The notes under the pieces: model-generated | What the model was told of the DNA's origin: nothing | Database searches by the model: none | What the model saw: only the letters and a program-made list of their open reading frames with translations | Shown: positions 24,815 through 33,274 of the stretch, piece after piece | Position numbering within the stretch: position 1 is the first letter of the stretch | How the letters are laid out: every line of letters begins with the position of its first letter | NCBI GenBank assembly: GCA_937888595.1 | Contig: CALARK010000022.1 | Coordinates: forward strand, 62,001-126,000 | Direction of reading: 5' to 3' | Source: an uncultured Sterolibacteriaceae bacterium | Lineage (GTDB): Bacteria > Pseudomonadota > Gammaproteobacteria > Burkholderiales > Rhodocyclaceae | DNA length: 64,000 nucleotides | Position numbers and translations under genes: made by a program

Positions 24815-25504
24815 TCAGTCTCTTTCGCCCGCGAATGCCAGCAGCAGGTGCAGCAGGCTGACGAACACGTTATAGACGTCGAGATAGACGGCCAGCGTGG
24901 CAGTGATGTAGTTGTCCTCGCCGCCCTGCACGATGCGGTTGATGTCGTAGAGGATGTAGGCGGAGAAGATCACCACGGCGATCGCCGAGATGGTCAGCGC
25001 CAGCGCGGGGATCTGGAAGAAGATGTTGGCCACCATCGCCACCAGCAGCAGGATCACGCCGGCGAACAGGAACTTGCCGAGGTTGGAAAAGTCGCGCTTC
25101 GAGGTGGAGGCGACGCCCGCTAGGGCGAAGAAGATCGCCCCGGTGCCGCCCGCCGCCATGGCGATCAGGCTGCCGCCGTTGGAGAAGCCCAAGGCGACCT
25201 GCAGGATGCGCGACAGCATCAGGCCCATGAAGAAGGTGAAGGCGAGCAGCAGGATGACGCCCATGCCGCTGTTCTTGGTCTTCTCGATGCCGTACATGAA
25301 CGCGAAGGCGCCGCCCATGAAGACGAGCAGGCCGATGAACGGGCTGCCGGCGAAGAGGGAAAAGTTCATCTGGATGCCTAGCAGGGCGCCAGCGATGGTG
25401 GGCAGCATCGACACGGCGAGTAGCGCGTAGGTATTGCGCAGGACGCGGTTCTGCAGTGCTGTGTGGCCGAGAGTGCCTTGTTGGGCGATCTGGAATGGTT
25501 GCAT
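24815..25504 (-). CDS. Bax inhibitor-1/YccA family membrane protein
   Basis: A 229-residue inner-membrane protein with seven hydrophobic helices, beginning NTYALLAVSMLPTIAGALLG and ending LDVYNVFVSLLHLLLAFAGERD, the BI-1/UPF0005 signature. In E. coli the homologue YccA inhibits FtsH; calcium-leak activity is known for other members. Which applies here is not shown. It is a single gene convergent with rlmD; the start ATG at 25504 is followed upstream by a short AT-rich gap before typA. Confidence 0.9.
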   Translation of the reverse strand: MQPFQIAQQGTLGHTALQNRVLRNTYALLAVSMLPTIAGALLGIQMNFSLFAGSPFIGLLVFMGGAFAFMYGIEKTKNSGMGVILLLAFTFFMGLMLSRILQVALGFSNGGSLIAMAAGGTGAIFFALAGVASTSKRDFSNLGKFLFAGVILLLVAMVANIFFQIPALALTISAIAVVIFSAYILYDINRIVQGGEDNYITATLAVYLDVYNVFVSLLHLLLAFAGERD

Positions 25505-25687
25505 CGACGATTCCTTTCAGTAATGAATCAAGCAGGGGCTGAGACTAGCGAAACCCTGTGAAAGTTTCAACCGTAGATCTTGCACATCAGCGGGCTGACG
25601 GTCGGATGACTGCCCAGCCCGATCAGCGACAGGATGGCTGCGGCGATCGCAATCCGCCACAGCCAGCGCCTGGCGCCGGGCGGCAGC
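25505..25687. other. Gap between typA and the Bax-inhibitor gene
   Basis: About 180 bases. The minus strand can encode a short hydrophobic peptide directly after the typA stop (LPPGARRWLWRIAIAAAILSLIGLG and on to CKIYG at 25567), but the only standard start codons for that frame lie inside typA, so I do not call a gene. The promoter of the Bax-inhibitor gene should lie here. Confidence 0.3.
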
Positions 25688-27511
25688 TTATTCAGCGGCG
25701 TCCTCGCGGCTGGCGCGCTTCCTTTCGTGCGGATCGAGGTGGCGCTTGCGCAGGCGGATCGACTTCGGGGTGATCTCGACCAGTTCGTCATCTTCGATGA
25801 ATTCGACGGCGCTTTCCAGGGTGAGCTGGATCGGCGGCACGAGGCGCACGGCCTCGTCGGTGCCCGAAGCGCGCACGTTGGTGAGCTGCTTGCCCTTGAT
25901 CGGATTGACGATGAGATCGTTTTCGCGGCTGTGGATGCCTATGATCATGCCCTCGTAGAGCATCTCGCCCGGATTAACGAACATGCGACCGCGATCCTGC
26001 AGTTTCCACAGGGCATAGGCGACGGCGGGGCCGTCTTCGGCCGAGACCAGTACGCCGTTGCGGCGCTCGGCCATCGGGCCGGCCCAGGGGCCGTATTCAT
26101 CGAAGACGTGGCTGGCGAGGCCGGTGCCGCGCGTCAGGGTCAGGAACTCGCCCTGGAAGCCGATCAGGCCGCGCGCCGGAATGCGGTATTCGAGGCGCAC
26201 GCGGCCGCGACCGTCCGGCTGCATGTCCTGCAGTTCGCCCTTGCGGCGGCCGAGTTCTTCCATGACGCCGCCCTGGTGGCCTTCCTCGACGTCCACCGTC
26301 AGCATCTCGTAGGGTTCCTGCTTGGTGCCGTCCGGCAGTTCATGGATGACGACGCGCGGCCGGCCGACGGCCATCTCGTAGCCTTCGCGGCGCATGTTTT
26401 CGAGCAGGATGGTGAGGTGCAGTTCGCCGCGGCCGGAGACTTCGAACACATCGGCGTTCTCGGTGTCCTTGACGCGCAGTGCGACGTTGGAGAGCAGTTC
26501 CTTGTTGAGGCGGTCGCGGATCTGGCGGCTGGTGACGAACTTGCCTTCCTTGCCGGCGAGCGGCGAGGTATTGACCTGGAAGTTGATGGTCAGCGTCGGT
26601 TCATCAACGCTGATCGGCGGCAGGCCGACCGGCGCATCGACGGCGCACAGCGTGACGCCGATGCCGACCTGCTCGATGCCGGAAACCAGCACGATGTCGC
26701 CGGCTTCGGCGTCGGTGGCCTGTTCGCGCTCGAGGCCCTTGAAGACCTGCACCTGGCCGACCTTGGCGTTGCCCTTGTTCTCGTCGCCGTACATCACGGT
26801 GACCTGCTGGTTGGGCTTGATGTGGCCCTTCTTGATGCGACCGATGCCGATGCGGCCGACGTAGGAGTTGTAGTCGAGCGAGCAGATCTGCAACTGCAGC
26901 GGCGCTTCCGAATCGACGTCGGGCGGCGGCACGTGGCGCAGGATCGCCTCGTAGAGCGGGCGCATGTCGGTGCCGGGCGTGTGCGAGGCCATCATCGCGT
27001 AGCCGTTGAGGGCCGACGCATAGACGACCGGGAAGTCGAGCTGTTCCTCGGTGGCGCCGAGCTTGTCGAACAGGTCGAAGGTGTGGTTGATCACCCAGTC
27101 GGGGCGCGAACCCGGGCGGTCGATCTTGTTGATGACGACAATGGGTTTGAGTCCCAGTGCCAGCGCCTTCTTGGTGACGAAGCGCGTCTGCGGCATCGGG
27201 CCTTCGACGGCGTCGACCAGCAGCAGCACGCCGTCGACCATCGACAAAACCCGTTCCACCTCGCCGCCGAAGTCGGCGTGGCCCGGGGTGTCGACGATGT
27301 TGATGTGGGTACCTTCGTAGTCGATCGCGCAGTTCTTGGCGAGGATCGTGATGCCGCGCTCCTTCTCGATGTCGTTCGAGTCCATGACGCGTTCGGCGAC
27401 CTGCTGGTTTTCGCGGAAGGTGCCGGACTGACGCAGCAGTTGGTCGACGAGGGTGGTCTTGCCATGGTCGACGTGGGCGATAATGGCGATATTGCGCAGG
27501 GAACGGGACAT
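25688..27511 (-). CDS. typA: Translational GTPase TypA/BipA
   Basis: Ribosome-associated GTPase involved in 50S assembly and stress adaptation. The 607-residue product equals the E. coli length. G1 is AHVDHGKTT, G2 region KERGITILAKN, G3 DTPGHADFGGE, G4 NKIDRP and G5 YASALNG. The C-terminal TypA-specific domain shows GRGELHLTILLENMRREG and NVRASGTDEAVRLVPP. The start ATG at 27511 matches the family; the frame upstream is open but unrelated. It is divergent from the methylthioinosine phosphorylase gene. Confidence 0.96.
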   Translation of the reverse strand: MSRSLRNIAIIAHVDHGKTTLVDQLLRQSGTFRENQQVAERVMDSNDIEKERGITILAKNCAIDYEGTHINIVDTPGHADFGGEVERVLSMVDGVLLLVDAVEGPMPQTRFVTKKALALGLKPIVVINKIDRPGSRPDWVINHTFDLFDKLGATEEQLDFPVVYASALNGYAMMASHTPGTDMRPLYEAILRHVPPPDVDSEAPLQLQICSLDYNSYVGRIGIGRIKKGHIKPNQQVTVMYGDENKGNAKVGQVQVFKGLEREQATDAEAGDIVLVSGIEQVGIGVTLCAVDAPVGLPPISVDEPTLTINFQVNTSPLAGKEGKFVTSRQIRDRLNKELLSNVALRVKDTENADVFEVSGRGELHLTILLENMRREGYEMAVGRPRVVIHELPDGTKQEPYEMLTVDVEEGHQGGVMEELGRRKGELQDMQPDGRGRVRLEYRIPARGLIGFQGEFLTLTRGTGLASHVFDEYGPWAGPMAERRNGVLVSAEDGPAVAYALWKLQDRGRMFVNPGEMLYEGMIIGIHSRENDLIVNPIKGKQLTNVRASGTDEAVRLVPPIQLTLESAVEFIEDDELVEITPKSIRLRKRHLDPHERKRASREDAAE

Positions 27512-27589
27512 CGGGGTGGGCGCGGGGCGCGGTCGGGAAAAGGGCGCGCATTCTAACAGAGGGGCCGGGAATGCCCCGGAGGAATCAAT

Positions 27590-28333
27590 ATGCTGGCAAT
27601 CATCGGCGGCAGCGGCCTGACACAACTGGCCTGCCTGGAAATCGCGCGGCGCGAAGTCGTGCGCACCCCCTATGGCGAGCCGTCGGGTACGCTGACCCAT
27701 GGACGCATCGGCCGGCAGGAGGTGGTTTTCCTCGCCCGCCACGGCCACGGCCACACCATCCCGCCGCACCGCGTCAATTATCGCGCCAACCTCTGGGCGC
27801 TGGTCAAGGCGGCCGGAGCCGAGGGCATCGTCTCGGTGGCCTCGGTCGGCGGTATCCGTGCCGACCTCGGGCCGGGCGCGCTGGTCGTCCCGCACCAGAT
27901 CGTCGACTACACCCACGGTCGGCCGGCCACCTTCTTCGACGGCGGCGAGGCGCCGGTGGTGCACGTCGATTTCACCGAACCCTATGACCGCGCACTGCGC
28001 GAACGCCTGCTGTGCGCCGTCGAGGCCGCGGGCATCAAGGCGTCGGGCGCGGCCGTTTATGCTGCGACACAGGGCCCGCGGCTGGAAACGGCGGCCGAGA
28101 TCGACCGGCTGGAGCGCGATGGCTGCGACATCGTCGGCATGACCGGCATGCCGGAAGCCGGGCTCGCCCGCGAACTCGAAACGCCCTATGCGGCGATCTG
28201 CGTGGTTGCCAACTGGGCGGCGGGGCGCGGCGACTCGGCCAGCGCCATCAGTTTCGAGCGCATCGAGGCGGTGCTGCAGGAATCGCTCGGGCAAGTGCGC
28301 CGGGTGATCGAACACCTCTGCGCCGCCGAGTAG
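27590..28333 (+). CDS. S-methyl-5'-thioinosine phosphorylase (MTAP/PNP family)
   Basis: A 247-residue purine nucleoside phosphorylase-fold enzyme. The motifs IIGGSGLTQL, ARHGHGHTIPPHRVNYRANLWAL, ATQGPRLET and DIVGMTGMPEAGLARELETPYA closely resemble the Pseudomonas aeruginosa PA3004 type, which splits methylthioinosine with phosphate in the polyamine/methionine salvage route. True methylthioadenosine phosphorylase (mtnP) is the main alternative. It is a single gene, divergent from typA. A dispersed repeat copy lies just past its stop. Confidence 0.85.
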   Translation: MLAIIGGSGLTQLACLEIARREVVRTPYGEPSGTLTHGRIGRQEVVFLARHGHGHTIPPHRVNYRANLWALVKAAGAEGIVSVASVGGIRADLGPGALVVPHQIVDYTHGRPATFFDGGEAPVVHVDFTEPYDRALRERLLCAVEAAGIKASGAAVYAATQGPRLETAAEIDRLERDGCDIVGMTGMPEAGLARELETPYAAICVVANWAAGRGDSASAISFERIEAVLQESLGQVRRVIEHLCAAE

Positions 28334-28338
28334 CCGAT

Positions 28339-28362
28339 AAAAGTCGGCGCCGGCAGGACGGC
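28339..28362 (+). repeat. Dispersed core repeat, intergenic copy
   Basis: AAAA then GTCGGCGCCGGCAGGACGGC, one change from consensus. It starts six bases after the phosphorylase stop, between converging genes. Confidence 0.88.
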
Positions 28363-28381
28363 AGCGTAGCGGCTCGGCAGC

Positions 28382-28855
28382 TCAGAGCCGCCAGGCCAGC
28401 GCTTCGTCGGCGGTGCGCAGGCGCGCCGAGAGCAGGCGCGCGATGTTGCGGTAGACCTTCATGCCGATCTCCGGCTTGTTGTGCAGGCCCTGGTCGGACA
28501 GGCGGACGAGGATGCAGGGCGACAGGGCCGTGACGGTGGCGCTGCGCGCCTCGTTGTCGGCCAGCGCCATCTCGCCGAAGCTGTCGGCCGAGTAGAGCCG
28601 GGCGAGTTCGAGCTCGCCGTCGCGCCCCTTCTTGGAAACGGCGGCCACGCCGTCGAGGATGACGTACATGTGGTTGCCGGCGCTGCCCTCCTTGACGATG
28701 GGCATGTCGGTGTCGTAGGTGCACTTTTCCGCATGGGCGAGCAGTTCGCTGATCTCCGCCGGCGTCAGCCCGTGGAAGGCCTTGACGTGTTCGGCGAGCT
28801 TGACCAGCAGCCGCTGCAGATCGTGAAAGGTGAATTGTTCGCGTATCCAGCTCAT
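28382..28855 (-). CDS. Stand-alone cyclic nucleotide-binding (CRP-like) domain protein
   Basis: A 157-residue protein with a single cNMP-binding beta-roll (about residues 45-130): VKEGSAGNHMYVILDGVAAVSK and the phosphate-binding cassette FGEMALADNEARSATVTA. No helix-turn-helix follows, so it is not a transcription factor by itself. The first 45 residues are helical. The cassette has G-E-x-A and R-S-A-T, compatible with nucleotide binding, but ligand and partner are unknown. It lies 13 bases downstream of glnD on the same strand and is probably co-transcribed with it. Confidence 0.82.
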   Translation of the reverse strand: MSWIREQFTFHDLQRLLVKLAEHVKAFHGLTPAEISELLAHAEKCTYDTDMPIVKEGSAGNHMYVILDGVAAVSKKGRDGELELARLYSADSFGEMALADNEARSATVTALSPCILVRLSDQGLHNKPEIGMKVYRNIARLLSARLRTADEALAWRL

Positions 28856-28868
28856 CGGCTTCTCCCGG

Positions 28869-31448
28869 TCAGATGTGCAGCGCTTCGAGCAGCTCCTGCT
28901 CCAATCGTATCAGGGTGGCGGTCTTTTCCAGTGCGCCGCCGCTGATGAGGAAGGTGTCCTCGACGCGCTCGCCGAGCGTCGAGATTTTCGCCGTATGCAG
29001 GCGGATGCCGTGGCGGGCGAGGATCACCGAAATGTCGTAGAGCAGGCCCGAGCGGTCGATGGCGGCGATCGAGAGGATGCTGTGGTGGCTGCTTTCGTCG
29101 GTGCGGATGGACACCTCGGGGGTCAAAGGCATGTGGCGCACCTGGCGCGAGATACGGTTTTTCGGCGGGGCGACCAGGGGCGCATGCTGCACGAGGGATT
29201 CCGTCAGGTCGTGGTCGATGAACCCGATCATGTCGCGGTAGGGCCGCTGACCGTTGGCATCGAGCAGGACGAAGCTGTCGAGCGCGTAGTCGTGCCGCGT
29301 GGTGTGGATCTTGGCGTCGACGATCGAGTAGCCGAGGCGGGCGAAGAAGCCGCACAGGCGCGAGAACAACTCGGGCTGGTCGTGTGCGTAGACCATCACC
29401 TGCAGGCCGGCACCGGCCGGATTGATGCGCGCCCGCACCACCGGCGTTGGGCTGTCCGGCCGGTAGTAGAGCGTCTGCGTGTGCCAGGCGATTTCCTCGC
29501 TGTCGTGGCGCAGGAAATAGGCGGTGTCGAGCTGGCTCCAGAGCGGCAGTTCGATGTCGGGCCGCAGGCCATGCAGGCGCAGCAGGCGACGCGCGTCTTC
29601 CTGGCTGGCTTCGAGCCCGGTCAGTTGCTCGACGGTCTCGCCGGACAGGACGCGCTGGGTGATGCGGTAGAGGTCTTCGAGCAGCTTGGCTTTCCAGACG
29701 TTCCAGACTTTCGGGCTGGTGCCGCGGATGTCGCAGACCGTCAGCAGGTAGAGCGCGGCCAGCCGTTCCTTGGTGGCGACGAGGGCGGCGAAGCGGCGGA
29801 TCACCTCGGGATCGGCGAGATCCTCCTTCTGGGCCACGGCCGACATGGTCAGGTGGTGTTCGACGAGAAAGCAGATCAGGTCGGCATCCGCCTTGTCGAT
29901 GCCGTGGTCGCGGCAGAAGCGGCGGGCGTCCCGCACGCCCAGCTGCGAGTGGTCGCCACCGCGCCCCTTGGCGATGTCGTGGAACAGGGCGGCGAGATAC
30001 AGCCGCCAGCGGCCCGGCTGGGCAGCCATCAGACGGGAGCAGAACGGGAACTCGTGGGCGTATTCCTGCAGCGACAGCCGCCGCAGGTTGCGCACGACCT
30101 GCAGGATGTGCTGGTCCACCGTATAGACGTGGAACAGGTCGTGCTGCATGCGGCCGACGATGCGTCCGAAAGCCGGCAGATAGGCGCCGAGGATGTCGAA
30201 CTGGTTCATGCGCCGCAACTGGTGGGTGAGGCCGCGCTTTTCGCGGAACAGGGCGAGGAAGTGGGTCCGGTTGTGCGGCGAGCGGCGGAAGGCGGCATCG
30301 ATGCGCGTGCGGGCGCGCCACAGCGCGCGTAGCGTGCGCGGCGTCATGCCTTTCAGTTCGGAGCGGCGGGACATCAGCAGGAAGCCTTCCAGAATGGCTT
30401 CGGGCCGCCGGTCGAAGAGATCGTCAGTGCGGATGTCGAGCAGTTCCCGCACCATCTGGAAATGGTCGTCGATGATGATCGGGGCGGCTGCCGGGCGGTT
30501 TTCGAGCCGAGAGGCGAGGTCGAGCATGACCAGTGTGTTGAGCTGCGTCACCCGCTTCGCATTGCGGTAGTAGCGCTGCATCAGCACTTCCGAGGCGCGC
30601 CGCGTCGGCGTGGCGACGCAGCCGAGCATCGCGGCGAGCGCTTCCTGGTGGTCGAAGAGCAGGCGGTCCTCGCGGCGGCCGGCAATCAGGTGCAGGCCGA
30701 TGCGCACGCGCCGCAGGAAATCCTCGCAGCGCACCAGCTGGCGCACTTCCTCCGGGGTGGCGATCGCGGTGTCGGCGAGTTGGCGCCAGCGGTCGCCTAG
30801 GCCGATCGCATGGGCGGTCCAGAGGATGACCTGCAGGTCGCGCAGTCCGCCGGGGTTTTCCTTGCAGTTCGGTTCGAGGCTGTAGGCCGTGTCGTTGTAC
30901 TTGGCGTAGCGCCCCTCCTGCTCGAGGCGCTTGGCTTCGAAGAACGCCCGCGGGTCGAGGGCATGGTGAAACGCTTCGGCGAAATGCCGGGACAGGGCGT
31001 GGTTGCCGCACAGGTGGCGGGCTTCCAGCAATGCGGTCTGGATGGTGATGTCGCCGTGGGCGGCGTCCAGGCATTCCGCGATGGTGCGCACGCTGTGGCC
31101 GATGTCGAGGCCGATGTCCCACAGCAGGCCGACGAGATGCTCGAGCGCTGGGTGGTGCGTCCGGGTGGCGCCTTCCGGGACGAGGATCAGCAGGTCGACG
31201 TCGGATGCCGGATAAAGTTCGCCGCGCCCGTAGCCGCCGACGGCCAGCAGGGCGAAATCCGCATCCATGTCGAGCGCCAGCCAGATCCTGCACAGGATCC
31301 GGTCGACCAGGCGCGCATGGTCACGCAGCAGCGTGGCCGGGTTGGGCTTGTCGCGATAGACCGCCTGCAGCGTGGCTCGTCCGGCCTGCAGGGCCTGCCG
31401 GCATTCGGCGATCAGGGCCGCGTCCTGCGATGCCCGGGCGACGGTCAT
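28869..31448 (-). CDS. glnD: Bifunctional [PII] uridylyltransferase/uridylyl-removing enzyme
   Basis: Nitrogen sensor that uridylylates and de-uridylylates PII proteins in response to glutamine. The 859-residue product contains the nucleotidyltransferase motif GGYGRGELYPASDVDLL (residues 71-87), a central domain with NCKENPGGLRDLQ, an HD domain with VYTVDQHILQVVRNL and LFHDIAKGRGGDHS, and two C-terminal ACT domains (near VMVYAHDQPELFSRLCGF and LSIAAIDRSGLLYDIS). The start ATG is 12 bases from the map stop, so map-glnD-cNMP gene form one unit. Confidence 0.96.
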   Translation of the reverse strand: MTVARASQDAALIAECRQALQAGRATLQAVYRDKPNPATLLRDHARLVDRILCRIWLALDMDADFALLAVGGYGRGELYPASDVDLLILVPEGATRTHHPALEHLVGLLWDIGLDIGHSVRTIAECLDAAHGDITIQTALLEARHLCGNHALSRHFAEAFHHALDPRAFFEAKRLEQEGRYAKYNDTAYSLEPNCKENPGGLRDLQVILWTAHAIGLGDRWRQLADTAIATPEEVRQLVRCEDFLRRVRIGLHLIAGRREDRLLFDHQEALAAMLGCVATPTRRASEVLMQRYYRNAKRVTQLNTLVMLDLASRLENRPAAAPIIIDDHFQMVRELLDIRTDDLFDRRPEAILEGFLLMSRRSELKGMTPRTLRALWRARTRIDAAFRRSPHNRTHFLALFREKRGLTHQLRRMNQFDILGAYLPAFGRIVGRMQHDLFHVYTVDQHILQVVRNLRRLSLQEYAHEFPFCSRLMAAQPGRWRLYLAALFHDIAKGRGGDHSQLGVRDARRFCRDHGIDKADADLICFLVEHHLTMSAVAQKEDLADPEVIRRFAALVATKERLAALYLLTVCDIRGTSPKVWNVWKAKLLEDLYRITQRVLSGETVEQLTGLEASQEDARRLLRLHGLRPDIELPLWSQLDTAYFLRHDSEEIAWHTQTLYYRPDSPTPVVRARINPAGAGLQVMVYAHDQPELFSRLCGFFARLGYSIVDAKIHTTRHDYALDSFVLLDANGQRPYRDMIGFIDHDLTESLVQHAPLVAPPKNRISRQVRHMPLTPEVSIRTDESSHHSILSIAAIDRSGLLYDISVILARHGIRLHTAKISTLGERVEDTFLISGGALEKTATLIRLEQELLEALHI

Positions 31449-31460
31449 GGGGTGATGGGA

Positions 31461-32261
31461 TCAGCCCGGAAAGGGGTTCGGCGGTGCACCGGCGGAGAGC
31501 GTCAGCACCTCGACGCCGGTCGCGGTGACGACGATGGTATGTTCCCACTGGGCGGACAGGCTGCGGTCCTTGGTCACGATGGTCCAGCCATCGGGCAGTT
31601 CGGAGATCGCCGCCTTGCCGGCATTGATCATCGGTTCGATGGTGAACACCATCCCGGGTTCGAGGCGGATGCCGGTGCCCGGCTTGCCGTAGTGGAGCAC
31701 CTGGGGCTCTTCGTGGAAGCGCCGGCCGATGCCGTGGCCGCAGAACTCGCGCACCACCGAGAACCCGTTCTGTTCGGCATGTCGCTGGATGGCGGCGCCG
31801 ATGTCGCCGAGGTGGGCGCCCGGCCTGACGGCGGCGATGCCCAGCCAGAGGCATTCGTGCGTGATGCGCATGAGCCGGTTGCCGAGGATGGACACGCCGT
31901 CGCCGACGGGGAACATGCGGCTGGTGTCGCCGTGCCAGCCATCCTTGATGGTCGTGATGTCGAGATTGACGATGTCGCCCTTCTTGAGCGGCCGGTCATT
32001 CGGCACGCCGTGGCAGACCTGATGGTTGACCGAGGCGCAAATGGACTTGGGGTAGGGGGCGTAGCCGGGGGGGGCGTAATTCAGCGGCGCGGGAATGCAG
32101 CCCTGTTGATTGACCATGTAGTCATGGCAGAGGCGGTCCAGCTCCTCGGTCGTGACGCCGGGCTTGACGAAGGGCTGGATGTAGTCGAGCACTTCGCCGG
32201 CCAGGCGGCCGGCGATGCGCATCTGTTCTACTTCCGCAGGGGTCTTGATCGTGATGCTCAT
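31461..32261 (-). CDS. map: Methionine aminopeptidase, type I
   Basis: Removes initiator Met from nascent proteins. The 266-residue product shows the dimetal set D101, D112, H176, E209 and E240 in NLDITTIKDGWHGDTSRMF, GHGIGRRFHEEP, TIEPMI and WEHTIVV, with substrate His H84 in VCHGVPN. Length equals the E. coli enzyme. It is divergent from rpsB, the usual map/rpsB arrangement in Proteobacteria. Confidence 0.97.
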   Translation of the reverse strand: MSITIKTPAEVEQMRIAGRLAGEVLDYIQPFVKPGVTTEELDRLCHDYMVNQQGCIPAPLNYAPPGYAPYPKSICASVNHQVCHGVPNDRPLKKGDIVNLDITTIKDGWHGDTSRMFPVGDGVSILGNRLMRITHECLWLGIAAVRPGAHLGDIGAAIQRHAEQNGFSVVREFCGHGIGRRFHEEPQVLHYGKPGTGIRLEPGMVFTIEPMINAGKAAISELPDGWTIVTKDRSLSAQWEHTIVVTATGVEVLTLSAGAPPNPFPG

Positions 32262-32343
32262 GTCGGAACGGCGGCAACGGCGGATTGAGGTTGGCGGATT
32301 CTAACCCCGGGCCGGGTCGCAGAACATCGGCTGGAGGTGGGCC

Positions 32344-32373
32344 TTGCCCCGGCGCGGGGAAAGCATTTATAAT
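32344..32373 (+). promoter_or_regulatory. Sigma70-type promoter of rpsB-tsf
   Basis: TTGCCC at 32344-32349, an 18-base spacer and a perfect TATAAT at 32368-32373. It points toward rpsB and gives a leader of about 140 bases. Confidence 0.65.
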
Positions 32374-32379
32374 CCGCTG

Positions 32380-32518
32380 CTTGCCTTGTTGGCATGAAAC
32401 GTCTTATGGCGTTCACTGGCAGGGCAAAATTCACACACCCGGCACCGAATGGGTGCCTCGCCAGGGTTGGCGGGGAACCGGCCGGGTGGCGGACAACCCA
32501 TATCGGAGATCGATCGTC
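32380..32518 (+). promoter_or_regulatory. rpsB 5' leader, possible S2 autoregulatory RNA
   Basis: About 140 untranslated bases before rpsB with several short stems, for example CACCCGG...CCGAATGGGTG near 32432-32454 and GGTTGGCGGGGAACCGGCC near 32465-32483, ending GGAG before the ATG. In E. coli S2 represses rpsB-tsf through its leader; whether this leader does the same is inference. Confidence 0.4.
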
Positions 32519-33271
32519 ATGAGCGTAACCATGCGCCAGATGCTGGAGGCCGGCATTCATTTCGGCCACCAGACCCGCTTCTGGAACCCCAAGATGGCCC
32601 CCTACATCTTCGGCCATCGCAACAAGATTCACATCATCAACCTCGAGAAGACCCTCGCCAAGTTCAACGAGGCGATGGACTTCATCAAGAAGATGTCGGC
32701 CAAGAAGGGCACCGTCCTCTTCGTCGGCACCAAGCGCCAGGCCCGCGAGATCCTCGCCGAGGAAGCGCAGCGCGCCGGCATGCCCTATGTCGACGAGCGC
32801 TGGCTGGGCGGCATGCTGACCAACTTCAAGACCGTCAAGGGTTCGCTGAAGCGCCTCAAGGAAATGGAGCAGATGGCCGAGGACGGCGCCTTCGAGAAGA
32901 TGAGCAAGAAGGAAGCGCTGACGCTGCAGCGCGAGCTCGTCAAGCTGCAGAAGAGCCTGGGCGGCATCAAGGACATGAATGCCCTGCCGGACGCGATCTT
33001 CGTCATCGACGTCGGCTACCACAAGATCGCCGTGACCGAGGCCAACAAGCTCGGCATCCCGGTCATCGGCGTCGTCGATACCAACCACAACCCGGCCGGC
33101 ATCAACTATGTCATTCCCGGCAACGACGACTCGTCGCGCGCCATTCGCCTGTACGCCCGTGGCGTGGCGGATGCGATTCTCGAAGGCCGCAACCAGGCGG
33201 TGAACGAGGTGGTGCAGCAGATGGCCGGCGACGACGAGTTCGTCGAGGTCGAGGAAGAGGCTCAGGAGTAA
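32519..33271 (+). CDS. rpsB: 30S ribosomal protein S2
   Basis: Small-subunit protein of 250 residues. MRQMLEAGIHFGHQTRFWNPKM, APYIFGHRNKIHIINLEKT, GTKRQAREILAEEA, YVDERWLGGMLTNFKTV and GIPVIGVVDTNHNP are family hallmarks, and the tail is acidic (EFVEVEEEAQE). The ATG at 32519 has a GGAG site. It leads rpsB-tsf-pyrH-frr, the standard order; tsf starts four bases after its stop. Confidence 0.98.
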   Translation: MSVTMRQMLEAGIHFGHQTRFWNPKMAPYIFGHRNKIHIINLEKTLAKFNEAMDFIKKMSAKKGTVLFVGTKRQAREILAEEAQRAGMPYVDERWLGGMLTNFKTVKGSLKRLKEMEQMAEDGAFEKMSKKEALTLQRELVKLQKSLGGIKDMNALPDAIFVIDVGYHKIAVTEANKLGIPVIGVVDTNHNPAGINYVIPGNDDSSRAIRLYARGVADAILEGRNQAVNEVVQQMAGDDEFVEVEEEAQE

Positions 33272-33274
33272 GCA

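Noticed and set aside
25567..25791. Possible small hydrophobic protein after typA
   Set aside because: The hydrophobic stretch lies outside typA, but the only standard start codons are within typA in another frame and no ribosome site is seen.
25634..27556. 640-codon open frame opposite typA
   Set aside because: Antisense shadow of a complete TypA gene; composition rich in Asp, Val and Ala with no recognisable motif.
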